A DNA stretch of 64,000 nt. Source: Siphonodentalium dalli. Lineage: Eukaryota > Mollusca > Scaphopoda > Gadilida > Siphonodentaliidae. The stretch is taken from contig CP136061.1 of NCBI GenBank assembly GCA_032622095.1, positions 253,655,582-253,719,581 on the forward strand. Direction: 5' to 3'. Shown piece by piece: positions 1 through 8,021 of this stretch (its first letter is position 1; each line of letters starts with the position of its first letter). A program made the translations under genes and the position numbers. The notes beneath the pieces are model-generated. The model made no database searches. It had not been told where the DNA came from and saw only the letters and a list, made by a program, of their open reading frames with translations.

Positions 1-799
1 ATGTGTTTATTTTCTGATTACAGGTAAACTAATGTTAATTTATACTACGTTTTGTTTTTGGTTGGGTTTTTACCGTACAAAACACGGTTTTTACTTTGCG
101 CAATTTTGTGGTTAGACCACCTATAAACTATCAACACAGTTTATAACTATATTATGTGTTCGGACATGAATACCGTCGCGTTTTTACAGTGCACTGTTGC
201 CATCGCGCATGATAAAATACCTTTGGCAGTTCATACTAGTTCGATATTGGAGGAATCAACAGGCAATTTTCTGGCTTTCAGCGTACAGGCCAAGGACTTG
301 GTATGTACGGGAGAACTGGTCTGCCCATAGGTTCGTGCACTTATACTCCCGAAACCACATATGAAATAACAGATTGCTTTATATTTGTTATAGACCAGAA
401 GTGTACCTGATGAGCTGCTGATGACCAACTTTCGGTACAAACATATGATTTCGGAACGGACTTAGTAAACATTTTCCAAACAATTGATTCCTTCTGTGTT
501 ATCAAGCTAGTACGATAAGTCAAAAAATAAACACTCAAACAATAAACACTCAAATACAGTAAATATGACATGTTTACATAGCTCCACATGTCAACACCAC
601 TTTTGAAACAGGACCCTTTAACCAACAAACCATTTAACTTATGGATGGTTCTTTGTATACCTGTATGTGGGATGGCCCACGTTTTTGTCTGCTATCACGA
701 TAACAAATTGTATGCATGTGAACTTTGAACACAATTCCAGCCGATGTACCATATATATACATAACTATTATACACTCTACATAAAGAGTGTTCACCGTG
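1..799. other. Flank with no recognised gene
   Basis: AT-rich sequence upstream of the virus-like element. A minus-strand open stretch of about 95 codons lies at 341-628, but I recognise no domain in it and it may be chance. Nothing else can be supported here. Confidence 0.3.
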
Positions 800-805
800 T
801 CATAT
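800..805. repeat. Left target-site duplication TCATAT
   Basis: TCATAT lies directly outside the left inverted repeat and recurs directly outside the right one. Six bp is the length made by Polinton integrases. The right flank is ATC-rich, so the exact boundary could slip by a base or two. Confidence 0.65.
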
Positions 806-1406
806 TGATGATAAGGCCCCAGTTGGGGTCATTTCAGGAACGATAACTCTATCCGACCTACATTCTCTGCAGTACTCCCGTCGGTGTTAGACAGTTTGAC
901 CTATATTCTCCGCCCACGCATTGCATCATGGTCTATGTGTATACCGGTTGGGCATGTCCAAAAAATTTCAAAAACTTCAAAAATTTCAAAAACTTCAAAA
1001 ATTTCAAAAATTTCAAAAATTTCAAAAATTTCAAAAACTTCACAAATTTCAAAAATTTCAAAAACTTCAAAAATTTCTCAAAAATTTCAAAAACTTCAAA
1101 AACTTCAAAAAATTTCCAAAACTTCAAAAACTTTACAAATTTTACAAATTTCAAAAATTTCAAAAAACTTCAAAAATTAAACAAAATTCAGGATTTAGTC
1201 ATAAATGTGACCCGCCATATCAAATCCAGTCGGAAGTCGGGATTGTTTTATCCTGTGCCAATGTATTATCTTAAATATGCGAGTCGACCAGCCGTAATGC
1301 GCATGTCAACGCCGCCTCCGCCGCCAGCGGCGGCGGCGGCAACTACATAATCCTATGGCATGCAAAGAAATTGGCGGCGGCGCCGCTACCACCGGCGGTT
1401 CAGGAT
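806..1406 (+). repeat. Left terminal inverted repeat
   Basis: It matches the reverse complement of 4011-4569 with few substitutions. In order it holds a unique ~150-bp end (806-955), an array of 9-bp units of the type AAAAATTTC/AAAAACTTC (about 957-1180), a module beginning GTGACCCGCCATATC (about 1207-1290) shared with MITEs elsewhere in the window, and a CCG/CGG trinucleotide tract (about 1304-1400). The 9-bp array has no stop in several frames, so it produces long artificial Phe-Lys-Asn ORFs. Confidence 0.85.
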
Positions 1407-1680
1407 AAACTGCGGGTCAGTCCTAGTAACGCGCACGTCAACTCCCCCTCACCCCCTCACTGCCGCCGCGCCAATTTGTTACCTATAGAATAGAGTGTGC
1501 ATATTGAAATCACTCATAATTGCATTGACATTTGTATCAACAACTACTACAACAGCCGCCGCCGCCGCCGCATACTCCGCCGCCGAAAACGCCGGCGGCG
1601 TTTGCCGCCGACGCCGCCGCAAACGCCGCCGCCGCCGGCGGCGTTGACGTGCGCGTTACTAGGACTGACCCGCAGTTTAT
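1405..1680. repeat. Perfect 38-bp inverted repeat around a CCG-rich spacer
   Basis: Positions 1405-1442 and 1643-1680 are exact reverse complements. Between them lie ~200 bp containing another CCG/GCC-rich tract (1551-1640). The structure starts where the left TIR stops matching the right one and ends just before the presumed promoter. It could be a nested insertion, a replication or packaging signal, or a remnant of a longer palindrome; the sequence does not decide. Confidence 0.75.
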
Positions 1681-1710
1681 AAGGGTATACGTCTTGGATG
1701 GTATTTTGGC

Positions 1711-1720
1711 GTATATAAAA
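1711..1720 (+). promoter_or_regulatory. Candidate TATA box
   Basis: GTATATAAAA lies about 40-45 bp upstream of the first ATG (1758). Position and composition fit a pol II core promoter for the plus-strand ORF cluster. This is inferred from sequence only. Confidence 0.45.
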
Positions 1721-1757
1721 ATTACTACTTCAGAGTACACTTTGAACTTTAGCCGGA

Positions 1758-1979
1758 ATGGGAACTCCGCACTATTATGACTTTGATCTTAATAAATATG
1801 TACCCTACGATGACTCGAAGGACCTACCCAAGACTGAAGCGAAACCTGAAAAACTTATAAGGAAACCCGGAGCTAAGAAGATAAAAGTTAAAGAGATAAA
1901 AGGAGGAAGAGCGAAGAAGACAAACATTGGAAAAGTTAAAAAGGAAACTCCAAACGACATATTCACTGAACTAAAATGA
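1758..1979 (+). CDS. Small Lys-rich basic protein of the virus-like element
   Basis: 73 residues. The first ~20 residues contain several Tyr and Asp; the rest is dominated by Lys (KK and KxK runs), which suggests nucleic-acid binding. The ATG is preceded by G at -3 and followed by G at +4, a favourable context, and a TATA-like box lies ~45 bp upstream. The stop overlaps the next ATG (ATGA at 1976-1979). I do not recognise a family. Polintons and adintoviruses often encode small basic core-type proteins, so a DNA-condensing role is possible, but that is inference from composition and neighbourhood only. Confidence 0.55.
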   Translation: MGTPHYYDFDLNKYVPYDDSKDLPKTEAKPEKLIRKPGAKKIKVKEIKGGRAKKTNIGKVKKETPNDIFTELK

Positions 1980-2104
1980 GTAATTTACCTAAATTTTCGA
2001 AGGCTATTGAAAGGCCGGTGGAACAAACGCCGTCGCCGCCGGCAAACACCGCGCCGTCAATACAGGACAGATTTGAGGTTATAAGGAACAGAACATTTGT
2101 ATAA
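1976..2104 (+). CDS. 42-residue ORF overlapping the basic ORF by ATGA
   Basis: Starts at 1976 inside the stop of the previous ORF and ends with TAA at 2102-2104. The product has a Pro/Thr/Ser-rich middle and a basic, aromatic C-terminus ending near RNRTFV. No family recognised. A 4-bp stop/start overlap is typical of compact viral coding and unusual in animal genes. It could be translated by reinitiation, or it could be a chance ORF. Confidence 0.35.
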   Translation: MSNLPKFSKAIERPVEQTPSPPANTAPSIQDRFEVIRNRTFV

Positions 2105-2145
2105 AAGAAAGCCATACACCACCGAGATATTTTAGTCAAGTATAA

Positions 2146-2472
2146 ATGAAGCACCAGTGTTCAATTTGCTCTAGTGAGTATGTGCGGAACCATGATTTGA
2201 TAAGACATGTACAATCTAAGCACACTGAGTTTGTTAACCGACACCCACAGCAGCACCACCAAGCAGCAGCAACAAACAGCAGCAGCAGCAACAACAGGGA
2301 GCAGCATCATCAGCCACAACAACCGTCATTACAGCAACACCAGATACTACAACACCAGCAGGGGAAACAGCAACAAAGCGACATAACATCCTGCTTTGAT
2401 GATTCAATGGCCAATGTCCAAGAAGATTTTCAAGCATCCATTCACGGCATGTGTAAGTGGACCGACATCTAG
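2146..2472 (+). CDS. C2H2 zinc finger and Gln/His-rich segment, N-terminal part of ATPase reading line
   Basis: 108 codons from ATG 2146. Residues 3-26 form a C2H2 finger (C-x2-C-x12-H-x4-H). A long low-complexity stretch rich in Gln, His and Ser follows, about residues 30-85. The last ~25 codons overlap the start of the ATPase ORF in another frame, where the sequence has lost coding character. I infer that this finger was, or is, the N-terminus of the ATPase protein, separated from it by a frame change at about 2399-2440, because the same finger spacing recurs at the ATPase C-terminus. Whether the shift is a mutation, a sequencing error or programmed cannot be told from this copy. Confidence 0.55.
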   Translation: MKHQCSICSSEYVRNHDLIRHVQSKHTEFVNRHPQQHHQAAATNSSSSNNREQHHQPQQPSLQQHQILQHQQGKQQQSDITSCFDDSMANVQEDFQASIHGMCKWTDI

Positions 2473-3391
2473 TGGGAAGACGTACTTCGTGAAAACCTTG
2501 CTACAAAAGTCTGCCTCAAAAATATCGCCCGCACCTGACAGAATAATATGGTTTTATAAATATTGGCAGCCCCTATATGATGACATAAAGTATACCGTCA
2601 CCCCTCAGGTCAACTTTATACGGGGAATACCAGCAAACTTGGATTCTCTTATCAACCCCCAGTATAAAAATCTAGTTGTACTCGATGACTTGATGCAAAC
2701 TTCATCAAAAGACCAGAGAGTTAATGATTTACATTCCGAAGGAAGTCACCATTTGAACTTATCTTTGATAAGTTTGAACCAGAATTTCTACTACAACAAA
2801 GATCCGACGCAACGACGAAATTGTCAATATTTGGTATTGTTCAATAATCCAATTGACAAGGGTTTAATTTCAACATTATCAAGACAGATGTATCCTGAAT
2901 GCCCTCAACGTATGATGCGAGAGTTTCCGGAAGCGACGAGTGAACCGTACGGTTACCTACTGGTGGATTTAAAAGCCTCAACCCCGGACACATTACGGCT
3001 GCGACAGAATGTGCTAAAAGAGGACACGAACCAACATATGGGTGAATGGAATGGCATGAAATATAATCTCCATAAGGACAGCGAGCACCCAGATGAACAG
3101 AATGTGGTGAAATGTGATGACAACAATAGCCCGGATCAACGGAATGAGATGAAATATGATGACAGAGATCTCCCTGGTCAACGGGAGTGCATGACATATA
3201 ATTATATTGTGCCCCAGGGTCAACATAATGGCTATACTAAGGACATAAGGACACCTGGTGAGATCAATGAAATTAATAAAGAAAACCATAAAAACATAGG
3301 CAGTCGAGAAGACATGTCATACCCTTGCAATGACTGTGGGCTTTTGTTCGGAGATCAGCATGATGTCCAGAGACACGTAAAAAACTGGTGA
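2399..3391 (+). CDS. A32/FtsK-HerA-type genome-packaging ATPase with C-terminal zinc finger
   Basis: 330 residues from ATG 2399; the open frame extends three bases upstream with TTG, which I do not use. Walker A GPTSSGKT is at residues 21-28, Walker B NLVVLDDLM at 91-99 with Asp96-Asp97, and a conserved GSHH...NQN segment at 115-129. The ATPase core ends with a YLLVDL...LRLR block near residue 204. This pattern is that of packaging ATPases of Polintons/adintoviruses, which pump DNA into capsids. Residues ~205-300 are degenerate ~20-residue repeats rich in Asp, Asn, Gln and Tyr. A C-terminal finger C-x2-C-x12-H-x4 then runs straight into TGA (3389-3391), which occupies the position of its fourth zinc ligand. 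The reading line stays open beyond the TGA, so this is probably a truncated product. The catalytic core looks intact. Confidence 0.75.
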   Translation: MIQWPMSKKIFKHPFTACVSGPTSSGKTYFVKTLLQKSASKISPAPDRIIWFYKYWQPLYDDIKYTVTPQVNFIRGIPANLDSLINPQYKNLVVLDDLMQTSSKDQRVNDLHSEGSHHLNLSLISLNQNFYYNKDPTQRRNCQYLVLFNNPIDKGLISTLSRQMYPECPQRMMREFPEATSEPYGYLLVDLKASTPDTLRLRQNVLKEDTNQHMGEWNGMKYNLHKDSEHPDEQNVVKCDDNNSPDQRNEMKYDDRDLPGQRECMTYNYIVPQGQHNGYTKDIRTPGEINEINKENHKNIGSREDMSYPCNDCGLLFGDQHDVQRHVKNW

Positions 3392-3868
3392 CAAGAAAAT
3401 AAGTTAAAACGAAAATTAACTGAGGACACGGATGATAGTCAGAATAAGAAAATTAAATCGAATGAAGATGAATACTTCAAAAGTTTGTGTGATGAGAGTA
3501 GAGATAAAGCACAAGAAGCATGGAGTGATAACGTGGAAACGTATATGGAAAATGGCTCGACAGAAAAAGAGGCAAAAGTACAAGCTGACAAGGACCTTAA
3601 AAGTACAGATCTTAAAACTGAAGGCATGAGGCTATTTATGAATGTTTATGCTTGGACAATAATAAAGAATATGTGGCTGCGCAATGGTACTCTGCACAAC
3701 AGTGTCATGGATAAAGTGGAGACATATATGAAGAATGGTTTTGAAGATCGTGATGCAGTGAAAATGTCAATATTAAAGTACAGACCATTGCTAGAAAAGT
3801 TCATGGACGAAACAAATGACATATCTGACGAAAGTGATGACAATTCGGACGAAAGTGACAGTGAATAG
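3392..3868 (+). CDS. Acidic C-terminal extension in frame after the TGA
   Basis: Same frame as the ATPase, open from the TGA at 3389-3391 to TAG at 3868. It begins with a basic stretch (KLKRK, KKIKS; nuclear-localisation-like), then an alpha-helical, charge-rich region with two related segments (VETYMENG and VETYMKNG, about 60 residues apart), and ends in an Asp/Ser/Glu-rich tail. Family unknown. No ATG near its start precedes the conserved-looking part, which supports it being the C-terminal domain of the ATPase protein rather than a separate gene. An AATAAA follows 8 bp after the stop. Confidence 0.55.
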   Translation, partial: QENKLKRKLTEDTDDSQNKKIKSNEDEYFKSLCDESRDKAQEAWSDNVETYMENGSTEKEAKVQADKDLKSTDLKTEGMRLFMNVYAWTIIKNMWLRNGTLHNSVMDKVETYMKNGFEDRDAVKMSILKYRPLLEKFMDETNDISDESDDNSDESDSE

Positions 3869-3875
3869 TTAATAT

Positions 3876-3881
3876 AATAAA
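3876..3881 (+). terminator. AATAAA polyadenylation signal
   Basis: AATAAA lies 8 bp after the TAG that ends the extended ATPase reading line and before the right inverted repeat. It fits the 3' end of the element's transcript. Confidence 0.5.
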
Positions 3882-4010
3882 TTGTACTATGTACCACTTG
3901 TCATGTTATTTTTCTCTTTTTTCCCTCGCTCACTTGCTTTTTTCGGTGGCGCTCACCACCGTACCCCCATAGCTTTCCGATGAATGGCAACAAGCCATAT
4001 TTTTGACTAA

Positions 4011-4569
4011 ATCCTGAACCGCCGCCGCCGCCAATTTCTTTGCATGCCATAGGATTATGTAGTTGCCGCCGCCGGCGGCGGCGGCGGCGGCGGCGGCGTT
4101 GACATGCGCATTACGGCCGCCGCCGCCGGCGGCGGCTGGTCGACTCGCATATTTAAGATAATGCATTGGCACAGGATAAAAAAAATCCCGACTTCCGACT
4201 GGATTTGATATGGCGGGTCACATTTATGACTAAATCCTGAATTTTGTTTAATTTTTGAAGTTTTTTTAAATTTGTGAAATTTGTGAAGTTTTTGAAGTTT
4301 TTGAAATTTTTTGAAGTTTTTGAAGTTTTTGAAATTTTTGAGAAATTTTTGAAGTTTTTGAAATTTTTGAAATTTTTGAAATTTTTGAAATTTTTGAAGT
4401 TTTTGAAATTTTTTGGACATGCCCAACCGGTATACACATAGACCATGATGCAATGCGTGGGCGGAGAATATAGGTCAAACTGTCTAACACCGACGGGAGT
4501 TCTGCAGAGAATGTAGGTCGGATAGAGTTATCGTTCCTGAAATGACCCCAACTGGGGGCCTTATCATCA
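4011..4569 (-). repeat. Right terminal inverted repeat
   Basis: This is the inverted copy of 806-1406. The 9-bp array (about 4245-4412) is shorter than the left one and the CCG tract (about 4018-4135) is arranged differently, as expected of microsatellites drifting by slippage. Unique portions match almost base for base, including the outer 150 bp. Confidence 0.85.
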
Positions 4570-4575
4570 TCATAT
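4570..4575. repeat. Right target-site duplication TCATAT
   Basis: This is the match to 800-805, directly after the final TTATCATCA of the right inverted repeat. Confidence 0.65.
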
Positions 4576-5727
4576 GTATAGGTTTGTAATTTAATTACTT
4601 ACTAACAACAGCCCTATATATCAATTATCATGACAAGTGTAGGATGGACATGTTGTCGTGTGATGTGTGGATGCTTGCTGCATGTTTGGCCTTTGACCCG
4701 GGGCTGCTGTGTTGCATGAGGATTTGTTTATCTATTATTTATTTGAATACGGACTTATGGCTGCCGGTGATCAAACAACGTGACCTCCCTTGATCAAGTA
4801 AACGAAATAACCTGTCACGATAGTGTATGGATAATTCGATAATTGAAAATTTTCAGTGTTGTTATCTTTTAATAAGTATATAAATGATTATGGTTTACAT
4901 ATGCGTACATGTTAATAGCAATTATTTCACAAAGACGGGGGCTCCGGACCCCAGAGTGTCAAGCATGTAAACACGCGCGTGTGCATGTATTTGGATAGCG
5001 TTGATTGTTATAAATATTGCGGACTCCAACAGTCCAACTCCATCCACGCATACAATCAACTCCTTGACACATAAAAGTCGCTAATATATAATTAATATAA
5101 TGTCAGATAACGTTTTGTGGCCGACATTCCGTGTCTGCCGTTTGTTCAGTCCGCCCGTCCGTCCGTGTGCGTCTGTTTTCCGCCAGAGATTTTTATGTCT
5201 CACCTGGATGCCATAATTTGTGTATACCGATATTTAATATGTAAAATACGCATACATGATAGCGCGGAAATCTTGAAAATGTGGAAATTTATACGCGCGA
5301 TGCGATCTCGTTGGATTCCGATACCTCCCGATAACAACAAATGCATAGTTATAAACTAGACTTTTCCATCACTTATTAACTATAAATTCTATAAACTAGT
5401 CTACCTGTTACTACTTTGAGGAACTTTTCTACCTGTTATTATTTTTAACAAGCACACTGGCTATATGGCATTATTAATATGTATAGACTTTAACACATTT
5501 ATTAATATAATATACAAACAATTTATTATCTTATGTTAGTATCACATCCTAGTGTTGAGTTTCGGGGTTGCTTTGGACTATATACAACCCCACTACATAT
5601 ATTTTATTTGATATTGTAAATATATATATAATTACATTACTTGGAGGCTGACAACCCTTGTGTCATAGATACACCACAAACTGATTTATGTTGGGGACCA
5701 GATAAGAAATTAAGGTTTATGGACATG
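4576..5727. other. Intergenic, no gene seen
   Basis: AT-rich sequence to the right of the virus-like element. Short ORFs such as 5117-5359 have no recognisable motif or repeat signature. Confidence 0.4.
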
Positions 5728-6015
5728 CGCCTTGCTGGTTGAAGCACCGGGACCGCCTCCGTAGTAATATTGGACACCGGGGTCCCCTCCATAAGATTGT
5801 ATACGACTTTCTAATTATATCACCCGGGTCCCTTCCATGAGAATACCATGCACCTTACTGGTTGAGGCACAGGGGTCCAACCCGTAGGAGGGTCATACAC
5901 GTTGATGACTGGGACATCGGGGTTTCCGCGTGGGAGTTCGTGCGCCTTGCTGACTGGGTCATCGAGGTCCCCTCCATGTTAGTACCATGTGCATTACTTA
6001 CTGAGTCATCGGGAC
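5728..6015. repeat. Degenerate minisatellite, roughly 55-65 bp units
   Basis: Four to five diverged copies of a unit containing CACCGGGGTCCC, CTCCAT and GCACCTTACTG-like words. The period produces a spurious 141-codon minus-strand ORF across it (5855-6280), which I do not accept as a gene. Confidence 0.5.
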
Positions 6016-8021
6016 GGGAACTTAAAATATTGCCAAGCATAGTGTGTGTAGAGGAGACATTGCAACATAGCCCGTGTATTTTGTGTCCCGCAGTATTGCG
6101 TGAACGATTCTGTTGACAAATATGTTTTAAGCCGTCTTTTGCTCTTCTCCTCATTTGACTTTTCCAAAAGGCCTCTGGTCTACCTGCCGGCATCTCACTT
6201 TGACTTGTTTTTGTCATTCTGGTGTGCCAGGTTTGGTGTTCACTACGTCTGGACAACGTGTTACCTGCATGGTCAGACACCCACTTAGCAAATATTGCTT
6301 ACACATAAAAACAAATACGAGTACGGTAACCAAAAATAACGACTTACATTTTTTTGTTCAGCAGAAATGGATGTTGTACATTTACAAAGTATTGTACAAA
6401 ACAAACTGATCGGGGAAATGGGGACAGTACAGTCTATACTTGGGTTTTGAGCAACGCGCATCTGAGCACGATGACAAAGATGCAAGCATGGCTTCATTCA
6501 CGTCGTTATGGTATGCTTTCAAAAGGTTTTCGCTGCTTGAGTAGAATGATTTGACACGGAACATCTGATATTCTATGTATTTGTATATTTTAATTAATAT
6601 GCAACTTGAACGACTATCTACATGTGTACCGGTATGTGACTTGTAATTATATGCTGCATGCGTCCACCATTTTTAATATCCTAAAGCGATATACTGGATC
6701 TATTTGTACATGGATTGTTGTTATACAGACCCGATGCATTCTTTGCGGGACATTTTGGGTATGTGTACTATTGGTTCCGTTTTCAGATGTTTGCAGCTTT
6801 CGACCTGGAACCAGTCTATTCAACAAAAGACATTGAGTGCGCGCAAATAAACAGACATGAGAGTTTCAAAAACAATGATAGACGACAGCTAGATCAAACT
6901 CCATGCTGGGTTTACCTCCCTTGATGACTCGGTAAGACCGCTGCTACCGGCGACATTTTACCAACATTTGGTGGATTTCCGCGATAATAAGATATATACT
7001 AAGCGAACAGAGCAACATGTTGCCCTCGTTGAGCACACAAAATATCGAACAAATTTTTTTACCTTAAGTTTGAAAAGACCCACTGAAACCGTTGAGTGGG
7101 TAAAGACACCACAAAATGGCGCTGCGAGCAAACGAATTGTTCGTGAAATTCTTGCGGTTATTTTGCGTTTGCACCGCACATGGCTGTCAGTGTCAAGTCA
7201 TGATCGCTGGGATTATTTTTGAGTCCCGTTTATAAATCCGCGGACATCCGTCCCGTGTTGAATCGCTGGATGATTCCTATATAATTTTGGTAATTACCAA
7301 TACAATTTCTGCTAAATTACAGCAGTTTTGGCGCATAATTACTTGCCCGTTATTTCCAGATTTACTTGCAAAATTTTGAGATAGATTTTGTCGGGAATCT
7401 TGAATCGTCGTGTCCACACACTTCGTCGTTGTCCACACGTCGTTTCGAGAGCCTCCTTGGATATAGTTCCTCCCAAAATTGTCTGTTTTTGTTGTTTCTT
7501 TGTGGCATTTTTGTCAAATTATTTTGGACATTTTTTGCCCTCCAATTTTTTCATTTTTTTGGGGTTCTGGCCCGTTACATTTGCGTTTTAGGGCATCATT
7601 GTTAGTGAGGCCCTCTTATTTCAGGTATTTCCATTTTTTTTGACAGAAAATGAATGAAATTTTGCGATTTTCACACAAATGTTAGTTTTTGGTGAACTTA
7701 GTAATTTCTTGCATCATTTTTTGAATGGAAATGTGGCATGCTGCTATTTTGTGTTAAATATCAGTAACATAGAGCTACTATTCAGATTAACTGCCATATA
7801 AAATATTGTTTTGGCTATTGATTCAATCTGGAGAAATTTCCATTGCTGACACTTAGAACGTTTTCCATGTATGTTAGTTCATAAAATATTTGAGATTTTT
7901 CTGACATAGTAGACCAGCCTCTTAGTCTTACGCTCATTTATTGGTCATTTTGTTTATTTGGTCGTGTACACTTCCATTCATACCAAGTGTCATTTTTGAA
8001 GGGAGGGAGAGATAGAGTGAA
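6016..8021. other. No supported gene; leader of the Gag-like ORF
   Basis: Short ORFs only. T-rich from about 7480 to 7560. A purine-rich stretch at about 8001-8020 (GGGAGGGAGAGATAGAG) directly precedes the Gag-like ATG. No 5' LTR matching the sequence downstream of the Gag ORF was found by eye. Confidence 0.3.
7091..7114 (+). repeat. 24-bp direct repeat, left copy
   Basis: It starts GTTGAGTGGGTAAAGAC and recurs exactly at 13401-13424, on the far side of the Gag-like region. The flanks do not match. Confidence 0.6.

Larger units (their letters stand above)
806..4569 (+). mobile_element. Miniature Polinton/adintovirus-like element, 3.76 kb
   Basis: The element starts TGATGATAAGG and ends with its reverse complement. 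It is flanked on both sides by the 6-bp repeat TCATAT (800-805 and 4570-4575). Long inverted repeats (806-1406 and 4011-4569) enclose closely packed plus-strand ORFs, including an A32/FtsK-HerA-type packaging ATPase. Six-bp target duplications, long terminal inverted repeats and this ATPase family are established Polinton (Maverick)/adintovirus traits. Those elements usually measure 15-20 kb or more and carry protein-primed DNA polymerase B, a retroviral-type integrase, a protease and capsid genes; I see none of these here. I infer a deleted or satellite-type derivative mobilised in trans. The TIR arms are nearly identical, so insertion looks fairly recent, although the ATPase reading line has a stop and a frame change. 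Confidence 0.72.

Noticed and set aside
884-1350. Long ORFs of Phe-Lys-Asn / Ile-Ser-Lys-Thr repeats on both strands
   Set aside because: They are readings of the 9-bp A/T-rich array in the TIR and stay open in several frames, and they recur in the inverted copy at 4055-4490. This is microsatellite, not coding.
1497-1740. Pro/Arg/Ala-rich ORFs over the CCG tract
   Set aside because: Trinucleotide repeats stay open in several frames on both strands; no start context or domain.
2841-3289. Minus-strand ORFs under the ATPase
   Set aside because: Shadows of the plus-strand ATPase, whose Walker motifs and repeats fix the coding strand.
5855-6280. 141-codon minus-strand ORF
   Set aside because: It overlaps a degenerate minisatellite and has no recognisable domain or codon structure.
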